Positions 52,634 through 56,034 of a DNA stretch of 56,034 nt are shown here, piece after piece. The notes under the pieces are model-generated. The model did not search any database. It saw only the letters and a list, made by a program, of their open reading frames with translations, and was not told the DNA's origin. The translations under genes and the position numbers were made by a program. Each line of letters starts with the position of its first letter. Positions within the stretch are counted from its first letter, which is position 1. Source of the DNA: Nitrospirota bacterium (GTDB lineage Bacteria; Nitrospirota; Nitrospiria; Nitrospirales; Nitrospiraceae); assembly GCA_016219645.1 (NCBI GenBank), contig JACRLR010000053.1, forward strand, positions 1 to 56,034. Reading direction: 5' to 3'.

Positions 52634-52753
52634 ATCCTAACTCATTTCCCAATAAAATCGATTCATTATAGTGACCGGCCCCAAGGTTGTCAAAGCAAAC
52701 GCCCCCTCGTATACTCCGCATCGCGCCTCGTCGACAGCCTCGGATAAGAGCCT

Positions 52754-54142
52754 ATGGCACCACAACCTTCCGCACAACAGCTGATCGATTGGGATCACCG
52801 ATACCTCTGGCATCCCTTCACCCAAATGCAGGAGTGGGAACAGGAGAAGCCGCTCATTATCGAAAAGGGAAAAGGGTCGTACCTGATTGACAAGGCAGGG
52901 AAGAAGTATCTCGACGGCACTTCCTCCATCTGGGTCAATCTCCATGGCCACCAGCATCCGACCCTCGACCGGGCGATCAAGAAGCAACTGGATAAGATCG
53001 CCCATTCATCGCTCTTCGGACTCTCCAATCCACCGGCGATTGAACTCGCGCGAGCCTTGATCAAGATCGTACCCAAAGGGCTTGCGAGGGTATTTTATTC
53101 CGACGATGGATCGACGGCGGTCGAAATCGCGCTCAAAATGGCGGTCCAGTACTGGCAACTCCGACGGCCTGAAGCCGGCCCCAAGAATACGTTTCTCCAC
53201 CTCACGCTCGCCTACCATGGCGATACGATCGGGGCCGTGAGCGTGGGCAATATCGACCTCTTCCATGGCCGATTCAAGTTGCTGCTCTTCCCCACAGCCG
53301 AAGCAGACCCACCCTATTGCTATCGTTGTCCTCTCAATCTAACCTACCCTTCCTGCCAGATGGCCTGCCTGGACCCGATTGAGCAGATCCTCAAAGACCG
53401 TCACCGTGAACTGGCCGGTTTCATCATCGAGCCGCTCGTGCAAGCAGCAGCAGGCATGCTGACTTCCCCTCCTGGCTATCTGAAGCGTGTTCGGGATCTC
53501 TGTACCAAATATGATGTCCTCCTCATTGCCGATGAAGTGGCTACAGGATTCGGCCGTACCGGCAAGATGTTCGCCTGCCAGCATGAAGGGGTCACACCAG
53601 ACTTGATGGCCATCAGCAAAGGGTTGACCGGCGGCTACATGCCGTTGGCCGCAACGCTCACCACAGACGAAATCTACCAGGCCTTTCTCGGCAAGTATGA
53701 AGATTTCAAAACGTTCTTCCACGGCCACAGTTACACAGGCAATCCACTCGGCTGCGCCGTGGCGCTGGCCAACATCGACATCTTCCAGAAAGAAAAGACG
53801 CTCGCTCGACTGCAACCCAAGATTAAGAAGATGAGGCAATTGTTATTGCCGCTCAAACAACAGCCCCATGTCGGTGAGATCCGGCAGCAGGGATTCATCG
53901 TGGCCATTGAGTTGGTGGAAGACAAACAGACGAAGAAGCCCTATCCGCTCGAAACGCGGGTCGGGCATCGAGTATCGATGGAGGCGTGCAGCCGAGGGCT
54001 CTTACTCCGCCCGATCGGCAACGTGATGATTCTCATGCCACCACTCAGCACTTCCATTCAAGAACTCAGACGCATGGTTGAAATTCTGAAGGAAGCCATT
54101 GAGGCCATTACCTTTGGCACCAAGGCCAACACCAGCTCATGA
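52754..54142 (+). CDS. bioA: Adenosylmethionine-8-amino-7-oxononanoate aminotransferase
   Basis: The 462-aa PLP enzyme is the third-last step of biotin synthesis, using S-adenosylmethionine as amino donor. It starts MAPQPSAQQLIDWDHRYLWH (IDWDHRYLWHPFTQM is typical of BioA). The PLP aspartate is in LLIADEVATGFGRTGKMFAC (about 255-274). The lysine that forms the Schiff base lies in DLMAISKGLTGGYMPLAATL (about 283-302). HGHSYTGNPLGCAVALANID follows. No other bio genes are nearby. Its 3' end is partly repeated at 55643-55694. Confidence 0.94.
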   Translation: MAPQPSAQQLIDWDHRYLWHPFTQMQEWEQEKPLIIEKGKGSYLIDKAGKKYLDGTSSIWVNLHGHQHPTLDRAIKKQLDKIAHSSLFGLSNPPAIELARALIKIVPKGLARVFYSDDGSTAVEIALKMAVQYWQLRRPEAGPKNTFLHLTLAYHGDTIGAVSVGNIDLFHGRFKLLLFPTAEADPPYCYRCPLNLTYPSCQMACLDPIEQILKDRHRELAGFIIEPLVQAAAGMLTSPPGYLKRVRDLCTKYDVLLIADEVATGFGRTGKMFACQHEGVTPDLMAISKGLTGGYMPLAATLTTDEIYQAFLGKYEDFKTFFHGHSYTGNPLGCAVALANIDIFQKEKTLARLQPKIKKMRQLLLPLKQQPHVGEIRQQGFIVAIELVEDKQTKKPYPLETRVGHRVSMEACSRGLLLRPIGNVMILMPPLSTSIQELRRMVEILKEAIEAITFGTKANTSS

Positions 54143-54149
54143 TTCAAGA

Positions 54150-54248
54150 GGAGGGAGCGGCCAGGTGCCCTCTTTGCCCGCAGAACGCGCACGATCAGAA
54201 TGTGCTCGTTCGATGCGCGCAGTCGAGGGCAACCTTGGCCACCCCCTC
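54150..54248. repeat. Hairpin repeat, family A, downstream of bioA
   Basis: The core GAACGCGCAC (54183-54192), loop GATCAGAAT and GTGCTCGTTC (54202-54211) lie within arms GGAGGGAGCGGCCAGGTGCC (54151 on) and GGCAACCTTGGCCACCCCCTCC. The arms pair with small mismatches. They are near-identical to those of the copy at 55731-55830 because the whole segment, including the bioA 3' end, was duplicated. Confidence 0.8.
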
Positions 54249-54277
54249 CAAGACAGGGAAAGAGGGATAGGGGGAAA

Positions 54278-54450
54278 AGAATGGGGCCTGGCGATTCCCT
54301 GTGCTCGCGCAACGCGCGGTCGCAGGCTCCCCCCTCGCTCGGGCTAATGGCACGTCTCGGCGTGCCAGCGGGTGGGCGGGTGAGAAGGTTACGCGCAGTG
54401 GAAGATCAATCAGCCCCCATCCCCGAAGAGAGAACGAGTAAGCTTGGACG
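54278..54450. repeat. Variant (type 2) hairpin repeat with mismatched arms
   Basis: The core GTGCTCGCGCAACGCGCGGT (54301-54320) matches, in reverse complement, the variant core at 2253-2352. The right flank CGCAGTGGAAGATCAATCAG and CCCCCATCCC also matches that copy, and AACGAGTAAGCTTGG recurs at 5340. The left arm (GGGCCTGGCGATTCCCTG) does not pair with the right arm, so this copy looks recombined. Confidence 0.6.
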
Positions 54451-54536
54451 CAACATCACATACCAGGAGGGATCGACCGGATCACGAGAAAAAAGTAGAA
54501 TGACTCTGTTTCTTGGGTTCACCATACGGAGGGGTT

Positions 54537-55517
54537 ATGAAAGTAGTGTCTAGTTCACTGTTACTTGCTGTGCTGAGTGTCACCGCGATCGACGTCCAGG
54601 CGGCCTGGTCTGCGCTGCGCATGGCCTGCGACGGAGACGACGTAGGAGCGGAAGTGTCCATCAATGGGGTGTTCAAGGGCGAATGCCCGCTCGACCTACA
54701 AGTGAGCGCTGGCACGGTGCAGCTCACGGTGCTGAAGACCCTCAACACCTCGCACGTACGGACCTTTGAGCAAGACATCCGCATGGGTGACGGGGTCGTC
54801 ACAAAAGTCGCGGTCATCGAGCAGGGGCAACTCACCGCCAAAGGCAAGGGCATCGAAGCTGAACGGCAGCGTCAGGCGCAGGAGCCTGGTCATGACGCCA
54901 CCCTGAGGGCGCTGGTGCCGGAGGGGGAGTTCCTGTATGGAAACGACAAGCAACGGCTGTCTCTGTCAGCCTTCTATATGGATAAGTTTGAAGTGAGTAC
55001 CGCGCAATATGCCAAGTTCATGGCGGCGACGGGCGCGAAGGAGCCGAAGTACTGGCCGACGTCGGGGTTGGTCAGCCATGACCAGAAGCCGGTGGTGGGC
55101 GTGTCCTGGTCCGAGGCAGATGCCTATTGCCGTCACTATCACAAACGGTTGCCGACGGAACAGGAGTGGGAGAAAGCGATGCGGGGAACGGATGGACGGA
55201 ACTATCCTTGGGGCAACGAGGAACCGACAGGCCGCCATGTCAATTCTAACAAGAACAGCAATGACTATAATGACTACGGGCCCCTGATCAGGGCTTGGTT
55301 TCTGGAGGGGGGCAAGAGCCCCTACGGGATCCTTGATCGAGCTGGGAATGTGTGGGAATGGACCAGTTCAGACTACGACAGGGGCCAGAAGGTGCTCCGC
55401 GGCGGGGCGTGGTTCTATCAGGCGTTCTACTGGGGGTCCACGGACCGGCTCGGGGGGACCCCTGACTCCAGGGACAGGGATTTTGGGTTCCGTTGTGCCC
55501 AGGATGTTCGGAAGTAA
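54537..55517 (+). CDS. Secreted PEGA-like/SUMF1-fold protein
   Basis: From ATG 54537 (after GGAGGGG) the 326-aa product has a signal peptide (MKVVSSSLLLAVLSVTAIDV, cut after Ala22). A PEGA-like domain follows (about 28-105, ALRMACDGDDVGAEVSINGV), then a formylglycine-generating-enzyme (SUMF1) fold (about 125-326). The latter has YGNDKQRLSLSAFYMDKFEV, YPWGNEEPTGRHV, GNVWEWTSSDYD, KVLRGGAWF and GFRCAQ. The region that carries the catalytic cysteine pair of true FGEs reads AFYWGSTDRLGG, without cysteines. It is therefore probably not an active FGE but a binding or structural protein of this fold in the periplasm. It is flanked by duplicated DNA. Confidence 0.8.
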   Translation: MKVVSSSLLLAVLSVTAIDVQAAWSALRMACDGDDVGAEVSINGVFKGECPLDLQVSAGTVQLTVLKTLNTSHVRTFEQDIRMGDGVVTKVAVIEQGQLTAKGKGIEAERQRQAQEPGHDATLRALVPEGEFLYGNDKQRLSLSAFYMDKFEVSTAQYAKFMAATGAKEPKYWPTSGLVSHDQKPVVGVSWSEADAYCRHYHKRLPTEQEWEKAMRGTDGRNYPWGNEEPTGRHVNSNKNSNDYNDYGPLIRAWFLEGGKSPYGILDRAGNVWEWTSSDYDRGQKVLRGGAWFYQAFYWGSTDRLGGTPDSRDRDFGFRCAQDVRK

Positions 55518-55550
55518 CCCTGTGCCGATCTGTGGACCCCCGGTAAATCG

Positions 55551-55642
55551 GTGGACACGAGAATGGGGACATTCTGAATTGTATGAGCCCTCGAGCCCTT
55601 ATCCAGACAAACAATTCAGAATGTTCCCCTTCCGTCGTCCAC
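55551..55642. repeat. Inverted repeat after the SUMF1-fold gene
   Basis: GGGGACATTCTGAATTGT (55565-55582) and ACAATTCAGAATGTTCCCC (55611-55629) pair around about 28 bases, with GTGGAC/GTCCAC further out (55551-55556 and 55637-55642). It could be a terminator or the remains of a small mobile element. It ends exactly where the copy of the bioA 3' end begins. Confidence 0.6.
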
Positions 55643-55694
55643 AGAACTCAGACCTATGGTCGAAATTCTAAGGGAAGCCATTGAGGCCATTACC
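55643..55694 (+). pseudogene. Duplicated 3' fragment of bioA
   Basis: The segment matches bioA 54061-54112 with only a few changes; AGGAAGCCATTGAGGCCATT, for example, recurs as AGGGAAGCCATTGAGGCCAT. No start or upstream bioA sequence is present. Together with the following hairpin copy it forms a direct duplicate of about 190 bp that flanks the SUMF1-fold gene unit. Confidence 0.75.
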
Positions 55695-55730
55695 CTACTC
55701 CCTGATTCCAGCCCGGGGTCATGAAACAGG

Positions 55731-55830
55731 AGGAGGGAGTGGCCAGGTGCCTTCCTTGCTCGCAGAACGCGCACGATCAGAATGTGCTCGTTCGATGCGC
55801 GCAGTAGAAGGCAACCTGGCTACTCCCTCC
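55731..55830. repeat. Hairpin repeat, family A (duplicate of the bioA copy)
   Basis: The core GAACGCGCAC (55764-55773), loop GATCAGAAT and GTGCTCGTTC (55783-55792) sit within arms GGAGGGAGTGGCCAGGTGCC and GGCAACCTGGCTACTCCCTCC. The arms carry paired changes relative to the copy at 54150 (for example TGGCCAGGTGCC with CCTGGCTACTCC), so pairing is kept although the sequence differs. Confidence 0.8.
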
Positions 55831-55845
55831 AAGACTGGGGAACAA

Positions 55846-55902
55846 CAAGGAACCATTGTTTTGATTTGACGGCAGTGAATACTGGTGAGTAATGGTTCCT
55901 TG
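55846..55902. repeat. Perfect 12-bp inverted repeat near the window end
   Basis: CAAGGAACCATT (55846-55857) and AATGGTTCCTTG (55891-55902) pair exactly around a 33-base loop. It may be the leader of a gene or element that starts beyond the edge; the last 100 bases contain a short open frame from ATG 55936 without a recognised product. I see nothing else to report from 55903 to 56034. Confidence 0.45.
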
Positions 55903-56034
55903 TATCTCTGGGCATACGGCATAATACTGTCGCGCATGAAGCATTGGGGCCTGATAGACCGTCGGTTCCATGGTCGCCCCGAGACCGGGTGTCAGCGTGG
56001 GTCGTCAGGCCCTCTCACCTGTAAAGCCCGAACA

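Noticed and set aside
55936-56034. Start of an IS110-type transposase at the window edge
   Set aside because: Only about 33 codons are visible and they lack the DEDD-domain start seen in that family, so there is no support for the claim.

Overview
The window reads as chromosomal DNA of a Gram-negative bacterium, most likely a Nitrospira-type member of the Nitrospirota. Direct evidence for the Gram-negative part is a complete Kdo/heptose block (kdsD, kdsA, kdsB, a heptose-phosphate kinase, pyrG), an outer-membrane-type lipoprotein and squalene/hopanoid genes. The genus is an inference from the mix of genes and the style of the intergenic repeats; it was not tested by a database search.

Layout. 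1-2.4 kb: the end of an IS30-like element, a 198-bp palindromic element, a decayed gene beside an intact partner, and an island of hairpin repeats. 2.4-5.1 kb: a small membrane protein, then a GAF-AAA sigma54 activator whose downstream DNA carries twin dyads, a near-consensus sigma54 promoter and a 34-aa membrane peptide gene. 5.4-9.7 kb: a FolB-methyltransferase fusion, a PHP phosphoesterase, and a Ser/Thr kinase with a PP2C phosphatase. 9.7-17.9 kb: cysteine-rich, YjbQ and SH3-like proteins, a HAD phosphatase, a BtuF-like protein, hpnD and hpnE, and a family 4 uracil-DNA glycosylase. 18-21 kb: an accessory patch with a MazEF-like pair and two apparent integron cassettes (one HNH protein, one unknown) with attC-like sites and no integrase. 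21-25 kb: dienelactone hydrolase and the TldD/TldE peptidase pair. 25.3-31.4 kb: uppS-cdsA-dxr-rseP-proS, a compact isoprenoid/envelope operon behind a clear sigma70-type promoter. 31.5-34.5 kb: a PilB/GspE-type ATPase with a GAF domain, and a PilZ protein. 34.9-38.7 kb: two small basic proteins (one apparently starting at ATC), an RhlE-like helicase and two RRM proteins, an RNA-handling group. 38.7-42.7 kb: methyltransferases, small hypothetical genes and a lipoprotein gene with an early stop. 43-52.6 kb, minus strand: lepA-lepB-hldE-kdsB-pyrG-kdsA-kdsD, then pgsA and plsY. 52.7-56 kb: bioA, then a secreted SUMF1-fold protein bracketed by a partial duplication of the bioA 3' end.

The most striking non-coding signal is a dispersed hairpin family with at least nine recognisable copies. 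Its roughly 45-bp core is conserved, while the long outer arms differ between copies yet pair within most of them. A second core of the same design lies after pyrG, and 9-bp AACCARATR arrays also form hairpins. No tRNA, rRNA or CRISPR array was recognised.
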